DNA from: Corynebacterium suranareeae
Lineage (GTDB): Bacteria; Actinomycetota; Actinomycetes; Mycobacteriales; Mycobacteriaceae
Length of the DNA: 64,000 bases
Assembly (NCBI RefSeq): GCF_002355155.1
Contig: NZ_AP017369.1
Location: 2,356,001-2,420,000, forward strand
Reading direction: 5' to 3'
Shown here: in pieces, positions 18,710-27,662 of the stretch
Position numbering within the stretch: position 1 is the stretch's first letter
How the letters are laid out: every line of letters starts with the position of its first letter
Notes under the pieces: model-generated
Database searches by the model: none
What the model was told of the DNA's origin: nothing
The model's input: the letters and a program-made list of their open reading frames with translations, nothing else
Program-made: the position numbers and the translations under genes

Positions 18710-20119
18710 GTGATCGCGGCACACGGCGCATCCCTTACTGTGGATGATTCCTCCCTTATTATCACCTATTCACCACTTCTAGCTGCTCTTTCGCAGTCTG
18801 GCACGCAGATGGAAACTGTAGATATTTCTGCTGTTTCCGGTGTATCTGTACAAGATCCCACGGCATACACCCAAGGGAGCTTAACCCTAGAGGGTGTGGG
18901 CAAGTCCATTTCTTTCTCCCCGAATAGTGCCAAGGATTTGGCAGCATTAGTAGATGATATTAATGCCATTTTGAAAGGTGAAAAACCCAAAAATATTGGG
19001 GCTAATACCTCTGATAGCTCTGATGCTCCAGCAGCCACTGCTGTTGCGGGCTTGGATTTTGTTGGCTTTGATGTCGAAACAGCTAACGATGACTGGGGGT
19101 CAATCTGCCAGATTGGTTTAGTGAAATACAAAGATGGTTTAGAAGAAACTTCAGTGTCGTGGCTGTGTAGCCCTCCAGAGAGTCTGAATTTCTTCAATGA
19201 GATCAACATTGGTATCCACGGTATCACTCCGGAGATGGTGGCTGATCAGCCACGTTTTGCTGATTTGGTGCCACAGATGGTGGATTTCGTTGGTGATCTT
19301 CCGTTGGTGGCTCATAATGCGCAATTTGATTTCACAGCGCTTTCCCGTGCGTGTGCTGCCTCAGGGATTGATGTGCCTGAGATGATCTATGGTTGTTCAC
19401 TTACCTTGGCTCGGAATGAAAAGCTGCAGGTGGAAAACCACAAGCTACCAACTGTGGCAAGCCATTTGGGGTTTGAGCTGAAAAACCACCATGATGCCAC
19501 TGAGGATGCCAGGGCATGTGCGGCCATTGCTATTGCTCTGGCTAGGCGCCATAGCTTTGAAGGCAGCTTTGTTGATTTCGTTCATAGCCGTGGGTTCACC
19601 ATGGGGACTGTGGATAACGCTCGGGTGTATCCGGTTCTTAAAGACCGTTCAGGGGCAAATGTGGCGTTGCAGCGTCGCAATTTTGGTCTGGATGCCGGCA
19701 AGAAACCAGAGGTGGAACAACCGGCAGTGGATCACGCGTGGGAATCTCCCAAAGCTGAACCAAAGAAGCAATCTGGACGTCGTGCTCCTTGGGACAAGGT
19801 GGCTACACCAGATGTGATTCCTGATCCCAACCCAGATGCGGATCCATCGAGCCTTCTTTATGGTCACAACGTCACGCTCACTGGTGATTTCGAGCCTTAT
19901 GAAAAAGGTGCGTTATGGCAAAGGATTGCGGATCAAGGCGCAACAATTGGCAAGAATGTGACAAAGAAGACCACCATTTTGGTCGCTGGTCCGTGGGCAA
20001 CTATCACGAGCAAACAAAAACGTGCCGAAGAGCTGAAAGAAAAAGGCCAGGATATTCAGATCTGGGATGAAAAACAGCTGTTCACGGCTCTTGGGTTAGA
20101 TGAACAACCCCCGTTTTAG
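18710..20119 (+). CDS. DEDDh exonuclease with C-terminal BRCT domain
   Basis: 469 aa from the GTG at 18710, which has GAAAGGA seven bases upstream; an ATG at 18653 is open but lacks this. Residues about 5-100 resemble a PH-like fold. The exonuclease domain (about 115-280) shows the DEDDh residues: Asp121 and Glu123 in FDVETA, Asp207 in HNAQFDF, His261 and Asp266 in HHDATEDA, as in DnaQ, the pol III epsilon proofreader. Residues about 380-465 are a BRCT domain (VTLTGDFEP, NVTKKTTILVAG). Such fusions occur in actinobacteria; a role in DNA repair or proofreading is inferred. Confidence 0.88.
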   Translation: MIAAHGASLTVDDSSLIITYSPLLAALSQSGTQMETVDISAVSGVSVQDPTAYTQGSLTLEGVGKSISFSPNSAKDLAALVDDINAILKGEKPKNIGANTSDSSDAPAATAVAGLDFVGFDVETANDDWGSICQIGLVKYKDGLEETSVSWLCSPPESLNFFNEINIGIHGITPEMVADQPRFADLVPQMVDFVGDLPLVAHNAQFDFTALSRACAASGIDVPEMIYGCSLTLARNEKLQVENHKLPTVASHLGFELKNHHDATEDARACAAIAIALARRHSFEGSFVDFVHSRGFTMGTVDNARVYPVLKDRSGANVALQRRNFGLDAGKKPEVEQPAVDHAWESPKAEPKKQSGRRAPWDKVATPDVIPDPNPDADPSSLLYGHNVTLTGDFEPYEKGALWQRIADQGATIGKNVTKKTTILVAGPWATITSKQKRAEELKEKGQDIQIWDEKQLFTALGLDEQPPF

Positions 20120-20167
20120 AAAAATTTTGGTGCAAATGGGAACCAAACAGTAGTTTTTCCAGTCCAA

Positions 20168-20200
20168 CCCTTTTAAGAGCCTAAAAAATCTTAAAAAGGG
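20168..20200 (+). promoter_or_regulatory. Inverted repeat covering the Shine-Dalgarno region of the next gene
   Basis: CCCTTTTAAGA (20168-20178) pairs with TCTTAAAAAGGG (20189-20200) with one bulge. The 3' arm is the AAAAAGGGGGA ribosome binding site of the gene at 20208, so the hairpin would hide it. It might instead be a terminator of the exonuclease gene. Confidence 0.4.
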
Positions 20201-20207
20201 GGAAGAC

Positions 20208-20816
20208 ATGAATATGTCCATTAGACCGACAAAGATTCAGCCACGCCTACACAATCAACGCTGGGTGCACTCATCACGACTTAGTACTGATGGTTTCTGT
20301 GACACCCCAGCGGTGCTGAATCTTTCCCACGATCTGTGCATGGGTTTGCACAGTGGACGAGCCACTTTAAGCTATCGCGCATTAGCCGAGATTGGTCTAT
20401 CCACCAGGCAGGCGTGGGATCAGGCCGCACGCAATTTGATTAAGTGTGCAACAACGCCAGAAGGTATTCGTTTTGACTTGCGCGATGCCGGGGTGACAAC
20501 CAATATCTCTTCTCCAGGTCTACAAGTTCGTGTTCCTGGTGCACCGATTACGGCATGGTTGGCTCATCCTCAAACTTTTACTTTATTAAACAGCCATTTG
20601 GAACTACGCCTAGGTTCCAATCCTTTGTATATCGCACCTTCTACAAATACATTGATCGCCATTCCTTCAGGCCACCCGGTACTACCGGATATTCAGCGGT
20701 GGGCGCGAAGCTTGCTGGAAGAAAGTGGTGTGGAGGGGATCGTCGACAAGCTGCTTGTCTATAGGCACGGCTTCCCTGCCCTGTTCGCGCCAGCTCGTGT
20801 GGCACTTGCTGCTTAA
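20208..20816 (+). CDS. Conserved-looking protein of unknown function
   Basis: 202 aa, no signal peptide or membrane segment. The strong AAAAAGGGGGA site eight bases upstream supports the ATG. The N-terminal third is basic and has LSHDLCMGLHSGRATLSYRAL; the middle has VRVPGAPITAWLAHPQTFTLL; a late helix carries IQRWARSLLEESG. I recognise no family with confidence. It sits between the exonuclease-BRCT gene and treY on the same strand. Corynebacteria probably carry orthologues, but that is memory, not shown by the sequence. Confidence 0.7.
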   Translation: MNMSIRPTKIQPRLHNQRWVHSSRLSTDGFCDTPAVLNLSHDLCMGLHSGRATLSYRALAEIGLSTRQAWDQAARNLIKCATTPEGIRFDLRDAGVTTNISSPGLQVRVPGAPITAWLAHPQTFTLLNSHLELRLGSNPLYIAPSTNTLIAIPSGHPVLPDIQRWARSLLEESGVEGIVDKLLVYRHGFPALFAPARVALAA

Positions 20817-20900
20817 TGCTTTTCCCACGCCACTTCGGCGTGAACACTATGATCAAGGGCGTACCATACGATTTTGCATAACTTCTAAGGATGTTTCACC

Positions 20901-23336
20901 ATGGCACGGCCAATTTCCGCCACATACAGGCTTCAAATGCGAGGACCTCAAGCAGATAGCGCCGGGCGTTCTTTCGATTTCGCGCAGGCTAAAGCGCAGC
21001 TTCCCTATTTAAAAAAGCTCGGGATTAGCCACCTGTATCTCTCGCCGATTTTTACCTCCATGCCGGATTCAAATCATGGCTACGATGTGATTGATCCCAC
21101 CACGATTAATGAAGAACTTGGTGGTATGGAGGGTTTTCGGGAGTTGGCGGAGGCCACCAAAGAACTGGGCATGGGAATCATCATTGATATTGTGCCGAAC
21201 CACTTGGGGGTGGCGGTTCCGCATTTAAATCCCTGGTGGTGGGATGTTCTCAAGTATGGGAAAGACTCTGATTTTGAGTTCTACTTTGATATTGATTGGC
21301 ACGAAGACAATGGTTCTGGTGGAAAGCTGGGCATGCCAATTCTGGGTGCGGAAGGCGATGAAGACAAGCTAGAATTCGCCGAGCTAAACGGCGAGAAAGT
21401 ACTAAAATACTACGACAACTTATTCCCCCTTGCCCCTGGTACCGCAGAAGGAACACCACAACAGGCATACGAGCGCCAGCATTATCGACTGCAGTTTTGG
21501 CGCGATGGGGTCATCAACTACCGTCGCTTCTTCTCAGTTAATACTTTGGCCGGCATTAGGCAAGAAGATCCCATGGTCTTTGAACACACCCACCGCCTAC
21601 TGCGCGAGTTGGTCGCAGAAGACCTCATTGATGGCGTGCGTGTGGACCACCCCGATGGACTTTCTGATCCTTTTGGCTACCTGCATAGACTCCGTGACTT
21701 GATTGGCCCGGATCGTTGGCTAATCATTGAGAAAATCCTCGGTGTCGATGAACCCCTAGATCCTCGTTTGGCCGTTGATGGCACCACTGGATATGACGCG
21801 CTCCGTGAACTAGATGGAGTGTTTATTTCTAGGGAATCAGAAGATAAATTCTCCATGATTGCCCTTAACCACAGCGGATCTACCTGGGATGAGCGAACCT
21901 TAAATTCCACGGAAGAAAACCTCAAACGCGAGGTGGCACAGCAAGAACTCGGTGCGGAAATCCTAAGACTCGCCCGCGCAATGCGCCGCGATAATTTCTC
22001 CACCGCAGGCACCCACGTCACCGAAGACAAACTCAGCGAAACCATCATCGAGCTCATCGCTGCCATGCCGGTCTACCGCGCAGACTATATCTCCCTATCC
22101 CGCACTACTGCCACGGTTATCGCCGAAATGTCCAAACGATTCCCCACCCGGCGCGATGCACTAGACCTGATCGCTGCTGCGCTTCTTGGCAACGGCGAGG
22201 CAAAAATCCGGTTTGCTCAAGTGTGCGGTGCCGTCATGGCAAAAGGCGTAGAAGACACCACCTTCTACCGCGCCTCACGCCTGGTTGCACTCCAAGAAGT
22301 AGGTGGCGCGCCGGGAAGGTTCGGGGTGTCAGCAGCAGAGTTTCACCTTTTGCAAGAAGAACGCAGCCTGCTGTGGCCACGCACCATGACCACGTTGTCC
22401 ACCCACGACACCAAACGCGGCGAAGACACCCGAGCACGCATCATCGAGCTCACTGAAATCCCTGATTTATATTCAGAGCTAGTCAACCGGGTCTCCGCTG
22501 TGCTTCCCGCACCTGATGGCGCCACCGGCAACTTCCTGCTCCAAAACCTCCTCGGCATCTGGCCTGCAGACGGCTCCATCACGGACACCGTGCGCACACG
22601 GTTTAGGGACTACGCCTTAAAAGCCATCCGCGAGGCGTCCACAAAAACCACGTGGGTGGACCCCAACGAGTCCTTCGAGGCTGCGGTCTGCGATTGGATA
22701 GAGGCGCTTTTCGACGGACCCTCCACCTCATTAATCACCGACTTTGTCTCCTACCTGCACCGAGGCTCCGTGCAAGTCTCCTTGGGCAGGAAACTGTTGC
22801 AAATGGTTGGTGCAGGTATTCCTGATACCTACCAAGGCACCGAATTTTTAGAGGATTCCCTCGTAGACCCTGATAATCGTCGCTTTGTTGATTACACCGC
22901 CAGGGAGCAACTGCTTGAGCGTCTTCAAACCTGGGATTGGACAGCTGTTAATTCGGTAGATGAACTAGTTGAAAACGCAGATCTTGCCAAGCTCACGGTA
23001 GTTCATAAAGCTTTGGGTCTGCGTGCTGAATTCCCCGAAAGTTTTGTCGGTGGTGATCACCAGGCTGTGTTCGGCGAAGGTCGTGCAGAATCCCACATCA
23101 TGGGTATCGCCCGAGGTACAGACCGAAACCGCTTAAATATCCTTGCACTTGCCACCCGACGCCCACTCATCCTGGAAGATCGCGGCGGTTGGCACGACAC
23201 CACCGTCACACTTCCTGCGGGACAATGGGAGGACCGCCTGACTGGAAAACAATTCAGCGGAGTTGTGGCAGCTGCTGACCTTTTTGCACATCTGCCAGTA
23301 TCTTTGTTGGTTTTGGTCACAGATATTGAGTTTTGA
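20901..23336 (+). CDS. treY: Maltooligosyl trehalose synthase TreY
   Basis: GH13 enzyme that isomerises the reducing end of maltodextrin to an alpha,alpha-1,1 bond; cytosolic. The 811 aa is normal for actinobacteria. Seen: N-terminal STYRLQ-like ISATYRLQMRG, LSPIFTSMPDSNHGYDV (about 53-69), IIDIVPNHLGV (about 93-103), the nucleophile region DGVRVDHPDGLSDP with Asp249, and the TreY-specific long insertion with ADYISLSRTT and VEDTTFYR, then DTYQGTEF near 650. AAGGA lies nine bases before the ATG. TreZ, which completes trehalose release, is 4 kb downstream, and GlgX is upstream. relS follows after 43 bp. Confidence 0.95.
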   Translation: MARPISATYRLQMRGPQADSAGRSFDFAQAKAQLPYLKKLGISHLYLSPIFTSMPDSNHGYDVIDPTTINEELGGMEGFRELAEATKELGMGIIIDIVPNHLGVAVPHLNPWWWDVLKYGKDSDFEFYFDIDWHEDNGSGGKLGMPILGAEGDEDKLEFAELNGEKVLKYYDNLFPLAPGTAEGTPQQAYERQHYRLQFWRDGVINYRRFFSVNTLAGIRQEDPMVFEHTHRLLRELVAEDLIDGVRVDHPDGLSDPFGYLHRLRDLIGPDRWLIIEKILGVDEPLDPRLAVDGTTGYDALRELDGVFISRESEDKFSMIALNHSGSTWDERTLNSTEENLKREVAQQELGAEILRLARAMRRDNFSTAGTHVTEDKLSETIIELIAAMPVYRADYISLSRTTATVIAEMSKRFPTRRDALDLIAAALLGNGEAKIRFAQVCGAVMAKGVEDTTFYRASRLVALQEVGGAPGRFGVSAAEFHLLQEERSLLWPRTMTTLSTHDTKRGEDTRARIIELTEIPDLYSELVNRVSAVLPAPDGATGNFLLQNLLGIWPADGSITDTVRTRFRDYALKAIREASTKTTWVDPNESFEAAVCDWIEALFDGPSTSLITDFVSYLHRGSVQVSLGRKLLQMVGAGIPDTYQGTEFLEDSLVDPDNRRFVDYTAREQLLERLQTWDWTAVNSVDELVENADLAKLTVVHKALGLRAEFPESFVGGDHQAVFGEGRAESHIMGIARGTDRNRLNILALATRRPLILEDRGGWHDTTVTLPAGQWEDRLTGKQFSGVVAAADLFAHLPVSLLVLVTDIEF

Positions 23337-23379
23337 TCCCTGCTTCAGAAAGTTGATGGCACTACCATGAACGATCGTT

Positions 23380-24405
23380 ATGTCTGACAACACTCTTGCC
23401 CAATTTGGCAATTACTACCACGAATTCCGTCGCGCCTACCCAATGGCCGACGTTGAATTCCGCCTAGCTATTGAAGAGTTGCTCACAGATGGTGGTGTCA
23501 CCTTTGATCGTGTGACCACGCGCATCAAAGAATGGTCCAGCCTCAAAGCCAAAGCCCGTAAACGACGCGACGATGGCTCGTTGATCTACCCCGATCCGCG
23601 CAAAGATATCCATGACATGATCGGCGTGCGGATCACTACCTACCATTCCACGGAAATCCCAGTGGCATTAAAAGTCCTCCAAGACTCCTTTATCGTCCAC
23701 AAATCCGTGGACAAAGCAGCCGAAACCCGCATCTCTGGAGGATTCGGTTACGGCTCCCACCATTTAATTCTAGAAGTCGATGACAACGCCGATGACCTGC
23801 AGGAATACAAAGGCCATGTCTTTGAGGTTCAAGTCCGCACCGTCCTGCAACACGCATGGGCGGAATTTGAACACGATATCCGCTACAAACGCGCCGATGT
23901 GGCCAACCCGAAAGATTTCAGCGCCGAAGTTGATCGCATGTTCACCCTCGCGGCGGGCCTGATTGAACTAGCTGACCAACAATTCGACCAAATCGCAGCG
24001 CTCAAGGAAACCAGCCGTGTAACCGATGAATCTGTCGAGCTCACCGCAGAAACACTTCCAGGTGTGCTCGCAATGCTCATTGGCAACCGATTCCCGCGCC
24101 CGCGATCCACCAACTACCGATTCCTCGAAGATATCTTGGTGGCCAATTCGATTACGTCTGTGGCTCAGCTCCGTGAACTTCTAAACCCAGCAGATATTGA
24201 AGTCCTGCTCAAAGTAATGAACTACCGCTTCCACCCAGGCCAGATCCGCATCATTGACGATCTACTGCTGAAGCGTTTCGGCCAATCCCATATCGATGCC
24301 ACTGTGTCTACCGATTCCCAACCACTCAACGCCAAAAGACGCAGGCAGCTCAAACGGAAGCTTGAGCTTATGACCCAGGCACACCTTGTGGAACCACCAA
24401 GCTAA
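23380..24405 (+). CDS. relS: Small alarmone synthetase RelS
   Basis: 341 aa RelA/SpoT synthetase-domain protein without hydrolase, TGS or ACT domains. Catalytic-region motifs: KARKRRDDGS and PDPRKDIHDMIGVRITTY (about 48-88), GYGSHHLILEVD (about 124-135), and EVQVRTVLQHAWAEFEHDIRYKR (about 148-170), the signature that holds the ATP and GDP/GTP. A C-terminal helical half of unknown role follows. C. glutamicum has such a protein, called RelS, besides Rel; the match in size and motifs supports that name. It is 43 bp after treY and may be co-transcribed. No good ribosome binding site is visible. Confidence 0.88.
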   Translation: MSDNTLAQFGNYYHEFRRAYPMADVEFRLAIEELLTDGGVTFDRVTTRIKEWSSLKAKARKRRDDGSLIYPDPRKDIHDMIGVRITTYHSTEIPVALKVLQDSFIVHKSVDKAAETRISGGFGYGSHHLILEVDDNADDLQEYKGHVFEVQVRTVLQHAWAEFEHDIRYKRADVANPKDFSAEVDRMFTLAAGLIELADQQFDQIAALKETSRVTDESVELTAETLPGVLAMLIGNRFPRPRSTNYRFLEDILVANSITSVAQLRELLNPADIEVLLKVMNYRFHPGQIRIIDDLLLKRFGQSHIDATVSTDSQPLNAKRRRQLKRKLELMTQAHLVEPPS

Positions 24406-24545
24406 CGTGAGGCTGCCTGAGTTAGATCGCTTAAAGTTAGCCCCGGCTAAAACTCGCGGAGTTTCACAACCTACAATGCTGTAAAACAACTGTTACGCTA
24501 GTGCAGCAGATCATTTTGTACATCCCAAGCAAGGAGCCAAATATT

Positions 24546-24677
24546 ATGGGGTCATCCATCACGGACTTCCCGATGCTCGCAGACTTCCTCCACGTGTGGG
24601 GCCTGACCGTCGCTGATTTCTTCCGCCCAATGGGCATCAATTTCCCACCAGCTGACTGGAGCTTGAGCTCTATCTAG
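24546..24677 (+). CDS. 43-residue amphipathic small protein
   Basis: ATG at 24546 opens a 43-codon frame: MGSSITDFPMLADFLHVWGL, then TVADFFRPMGINFPPADWSL, then SSI. AAGGAG lies ten bases upstream, the stop is TAG, and a strong intrinsic terminator begins 62 bp after it, so this looks like a self-contained gene. The peptide is acidic, rich in Phe, Trp and Pro, and can form an amphipathic helix. Corynebacterial envelopes contain signal-less small proteins of this size (PorA, PorH), but I see no clear sequence match. Function unknown. Confidence 0.6.
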   Translation: MGSSITDFPMLADFLHVWGLTVADFFRPMGINFPPADWSLSSI

Positions 24678-24738
24678 GCAATTCCTTGACTTACAGTCTG
24701 CGAAATTAAAGATGCTTAAGACACTTTAAATGGCAGTG

Positions 24739-24772
24739 GCACCACCGGTAATTTTTACTGGTGGTGCTTTTT
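24739..24772 (+). terminator. Terminator after the 43-codon gene
   Basis: 12-bp stem, 24739-24750 with 24756-24767, one G-T pair, loop ATTTT, followed by TTTTTA. Classic intrinsic terminator. Confidence 0.9.
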
Positions 24773-24920
24773 ACTATCACTGTTTGTAGGCCGTTTAAGC
24801 GACACGATTTTCGGAAACGAGTATTTATACCACTTCAGGTTCCAAAGGCTCTTAGAAACGATTTTGGAAGGGCACTTTTTACAGGCCCAAACTTAAGATT
24901 TTGAGCAATGCCAGTAGTAG

Positions 24921-24976
24921 CCAAACACACGTGACAAGAATATTGGAAAACTCGAATTTTCGTCACCGGAGTTTGG
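24921..24976. repeat. Palindromic repeat unit A (56 bp)
   Basis: Imperfect inverted repeat: arm CCAAACACACGTGACAAGAAT pairs with the 3' arm ending GTCACCGGAGTTTGG, about five mismatches in 21. Belongs to the same family as 25001-25060 and the units at 51177-51472. Confidence 0.65.
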
Positions 24977-24991
24977 TTTGGTTTGGTTTGG
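24972..24991. repeat. (TTTGG)4 simple repeat
   Basis: Four head-to-tail TTTGG units between palindromic units A and B. Probably grown by slippage from the TTTGG end of the palindrome. Confidence 0.9.
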
Positions 24992-25000
24992 CTCGATGCA

Positions 25001-25060
25001 AACCAAACATACGTGCCAATATTTCGTGTAAATGGAAAATCTTGGCACGCCTGTTTGGTT
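25001..25060. repeat. Palindromic repeat unit B (60 bp)
   Basis: 19-nt arms, 25001-25019 (AACCAAACATACGTGCCAA) and 25042-25060, differ at two pairs; loop 22 nt containing GGAAAATC. The arm and loop closely match unit 2 at 51252-51308. Confidence 0.8.
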
Positions 25061-25256
25061 CGCCTCTGGTTCACCTAAGACCCACCGCGCGATCAAGGCC
25101 AATCTAGCTATAACGACGAGGGTGCGGTGAATTTCCTATAGGCAGGGTTGCGATTCGCGTGTCCATCGCACTGAAAACCTTGCGGGAATACCATCAAGCC
25201 CATATTGTTGATATATCTACAAACACTTTATTGACACTTCCACACGTTGAGGACAC

Positions 25257-26304
25257 ATGAAGAACATCTCTTTCGGCCTGGACACATTCGGCGACAATGC
25301 AATCGACCTTGAGGGCAACCCAGTATCGCCTGCACAAACCATCCGCAACATCATTGATGAAGCAAAAATGGCAGAGAAAGTTGGTGTAGATATCATCGGC
25401 ATCGGTGAACACCACCGTGAGGAGTACGCCGTTTCTGCCCCTTGACATCGTGATGACTGCCATTCTTGCATCGACGCAACGGCTTAAAGTCACGTCCTCT
25501 GTCACCGTGTTGTCCTCTGATGATCCGGTGCGCTTATTCGAACGTTATTCCACCATGAACGCACTTTCTCATGGCCGCGCAGAAATCACCCTTGGGCGTG
25601 GGTCTTTCATTGAGTCTTTCCCACTGTTTGGTTTTGACCTTCAGGATTATGAGAAGCTGTTTAGCGAGCGCTTGGATTTGTTTGCCAAAATTCTGGAGGC
25701 AGATAGTCGCGGCCAGGGTGTGACCTGGCATGGTGAAACTCGATCTGCGTTAGAAAACCAGATGCTGTACCCACCAACTGAGAATGGTATTCAGGCATGG
25801 GTGGCTGTTGGTGGCAGCCCTGAATCAGTTGTGCGTGCAGCCAAGTATCGTTTCCCCTTGATGTTGGCGATCATTGGTGGTGCTCCTGAGCGTTTCCGCC
25901 CTTATGTGGATCTGTACAAGCGAGCCAATGAACAGTTTGGACAGCCTCAAAAACCCATCGGTGTGCATTCCCCAGGTCTGATCGCAGAAACTGATGAAGA
26001 AGCACGTGAATTAGCCTTGAATGATTGGTTGGAACTTCAGCGCAAGCTTGGTGCTGAGCGCGGTTGGGCTCCTGCGGATGTAACCCAATTTGAGCGTGAG
26101 ATCGACCACGGTTCGCTCTACATTGGCTGCCCTGAAACGGTTGCGAAGAAGATTGCGAGCACCATTTCGGTGCTCGATCTTGATCGTTTTACCATGAAAT
26201 ACGCCAGTGGCAAAACACCTCACGAGCACTTGCTGAAGTCCATCGAGCTGTATGGCACTGAGGTTATTCCAATGGTCAAGGATATTTTGTCCAAAAAGGC
26301 CTAA
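25257..26304 (+). pseudogene. Luciferase-like flavin monooxygenase, frameshifted
   Basis: The first 62 codons (25257-25442) read MKNISFGLDTFGDNA and end in GIGEHHREEYAVSAP, a typical bacterial luciferase-like start. The frame then hits TGA at 25443. Removing one T from CCTTGAC at 25441-25445 continues directly as PDIVMTAILASTQRLKV and runs to 26304 with LGRGSFIESFPLFG, AWVAVGGSPESVVRAA and ending near DILSKKA. The full product would be about 348 aa, F420- or FMN-dependent monooxygenase type (COG2141). So a single-base insertion has broken the gene, unless it is a sequencing error or programmed shift. A downstream restart is unlikely to yield a complete barrel. Confidence 0.8.
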
Positions 26305-26681
26305 CGCATACCTCTAAACTGTTCCATTTCGCGCCGTTCTTTCTTGGTAGGCCTTCCGGCTCCACGGTCACGGCGCGGAATGGATGCGAATACTTCCATT
26401 GGTGGTGGCGGTGGGGTGTGGTCCACGTAGCAGGTTTTGGCAATGGGTGCGCCGACGCGTTTGCTAATTGTCCGAAGCACTTCCACATCTAATTCGCGGT
26501 GGTTTACCCAGACTCGAACGCGGTCACCTGGAACTACCTGTTGGGCCGGTTTCACTACGTTGTTGTTGAGTTTTACGTGCCCCGCTTTGCAGGCTGCTGC
26601 TGCATCTGAGCGGGTTTTATACAAACGAACTGCCCACACCCATGCGTCGATGCGGACAGGTTTTCCGTCAAGATCTGACAT
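26301..26681 (-). CDS. S4-domain RNA-binding protein, Hsp15-like
   Basis: 126 aa. Residues about 9-60 form an S4 domain: RIDAWVWAVRLYKTRSDAAAACKAG, then VKLNNNVVKPAQQVVPGDRV. The C-terminal tail is basic (RRDRGAGRPTKKERREME), as in Hsp15, which binds 50S subunits carrying nascent chains to free stalled ribosomes. That role is family knowledge only. The stop overlaps the end of the convergent monooxygenase pseudogene by 4 bp. The gene for a small membrane protein ends 9 bp upstream, so they may be one transcript. Confidence 0.88.
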   Translation of the reverse strand: MSDLDGKPVRIDAWVWAVRLYKTRSDAAAACKAGHVKLNNNVVKPAQQVVPGDRVRVWVNHRELDVEVLRTISKRVGAPIAKTCYVDHTPPPPPMEVFASIPRRDRGAGRPTKKERREMEQFRGMR

Positions 26682-26690
26682 AGAAATCTT

Positions 26691-26924
26691 CTAGTAGTTG
26701 TCTTTTTGGTTAATGATCTTCTGGACTTTGTTGTAGTAATAAAAGCCACCGACCACGGCGACGATCAATCCAAGTGCCATGAAAAATGGTGAACCAAGGA
26801 GCAGCCACAATGCGGCACCACCAACAAGACCACCACCTACGCTAATAACTGCGTTTCGGGAACTCTTACGTACTTCTTGTTTGCGCTTTTCAATGGGGTT
26901 GCGGGGAAATGGTTGCATGCTCAT
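26691..26924 (-). CDS. Small two-helix membrane protein
   Basis: 77 aa. A basic N-terminal part (NPIEKRKQEVRKSSRN) precedes two hydrophobic stretches, about 27-45 and 48-66, with a short turn between. A basic tail (YYYNKVQKIINQKDN) follows. Both termini are therefore probably cytoplasmic. No family recognised. Lies between the IMPACT gene and the S4 gene, all on the minus strand with small gaps. Confidence 0.75.
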   Translation of the reverse strand: MSMQPFPRNPIEKRKQEVRKSSRNAVISVGGGLVGGAALWLLLGSPFFMALGLIVAVVGGFYYYNKVQKIINQKDNY

Positions 26925-26954
26925 AGTTGACCAGTGTAGTTCCCTTAGAGTGCG

Positions 26955-27608
26955 CTAGTCACTCGGGGATTCCACCCACATGTGCCCGGACTCTTTCAAA
27001 TCAATTTCTGTGCCCATCATGGACGACAATTGAGATTCAACCGCCACGCGTTCCCCAGGTAATAATGCCAATGTATAAGTCACTTCTGCACCGTATTCAG
27101 TATCAGTGATAATCACACCCATCCCACGCAGGTTTGCCTCGATGCGTCCGGCATCGGAATGCGGCAGATTGATGGTGAAAATCTCCCGAATTGAACGCGT
27201 GGTCTGTAAAACCTGTGGTAAAAGCTCTGTGACTGCATTGGTATAGGCGTTTACTAATCCGCCGGTGCCCAGTTTTATGCCACCAAAATATCGCACGACT
27301 ACTGCGGCGATATCTTTCATTCCAGACCCGCGCAGTGCTTCCAACATGGGTTTACCTGCGGTTCCTGAAGGCTCACCGTCGTCTGAGGACCGCTCGACAT
27401 CATTGGAGCCATCGACGTGGAAAATAAATGCGCTGCAATGATGACGCGCATCCGGATAGAGATCTTTGATGGAGTGAATAAATTCCCGAGCCTGCTCTTC
27501 ATCTTGCACGCGCGTGATGTAGGTCAAGAATTTGGATCGTTTGATCTCTAATTCGTGTTCAAAGACTTGACCTGCTTGAGGAAGTTGGTATTGCGTGAGA
27601 TGTGCCAT
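26955..27608 (-). CDS. IMPACT (YigZ/UPF0029) family protein
   Basis: 217 aa. N-terminal IMPACT domain, about 15-135: FEHELEIKRSKFLTYITRV, SSDDGEPSGTAGKPMLEAL and AVVVRYFGGIKLGTGGLVNAY, the diagnostic strings. A C-terminal ferredoxin-like DUF1949 domain follows (about 140-200). Bacterial YigZ has no firmly established function; relatives bind nucleic acid or affect translation control. It is divergent from treZ with only 54 bp between the starts. First gene of a probable minus-strand group with 26691 and 26301. Confidence 0.9.
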   Translation of the reverse strand: MAHLTQYQLPQAGQVFEHELEIKRSKFLTYITRVQDEEQAREFIHSIKDLYPDARHHCSAFIFHVDGSNDVERSSDDGEPSGTAGKPMLEALRGSGMKDIAAVVVRYFGGIKLGTGGLVNAYTNAVTELLPQVLQTTRSIREIFTINLPHSDAGRIEANLRGMGVIITDTEYGAEVTYTLALLPGERVAVESQLSSMMGTEIDLKESGHMWVESPSD

Positions 27609-27662
27609 AGCATCTCATATCTTAGCCCGCCGATCGCAGACATTTTCACTACCCTGGTGGCC

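Larger units (their letters stand above)
24406..25256. other. Long spacer with small gene, terminator and palindromic repeats (851 bp)
   Basis: Contains a candidate -10 TACAAT (24472-24477), the 43-codon gene, its terminator, then about 480 bp with no gene. That part holds two palindromic repeat units (24921-24976 and 25001-25060) and four tandem TTTGG units (24972-24991). The rest, 25061-25256, is the leader of the luciferase-like pseudogene, with GAGGA before its start. Confidence 0.75.

Noticed and set aside
24835..25107. Overlapping frames on both strands in the repeat region
   Set aside because: They are produced by the palindromic repeats and have no supporting start signals.
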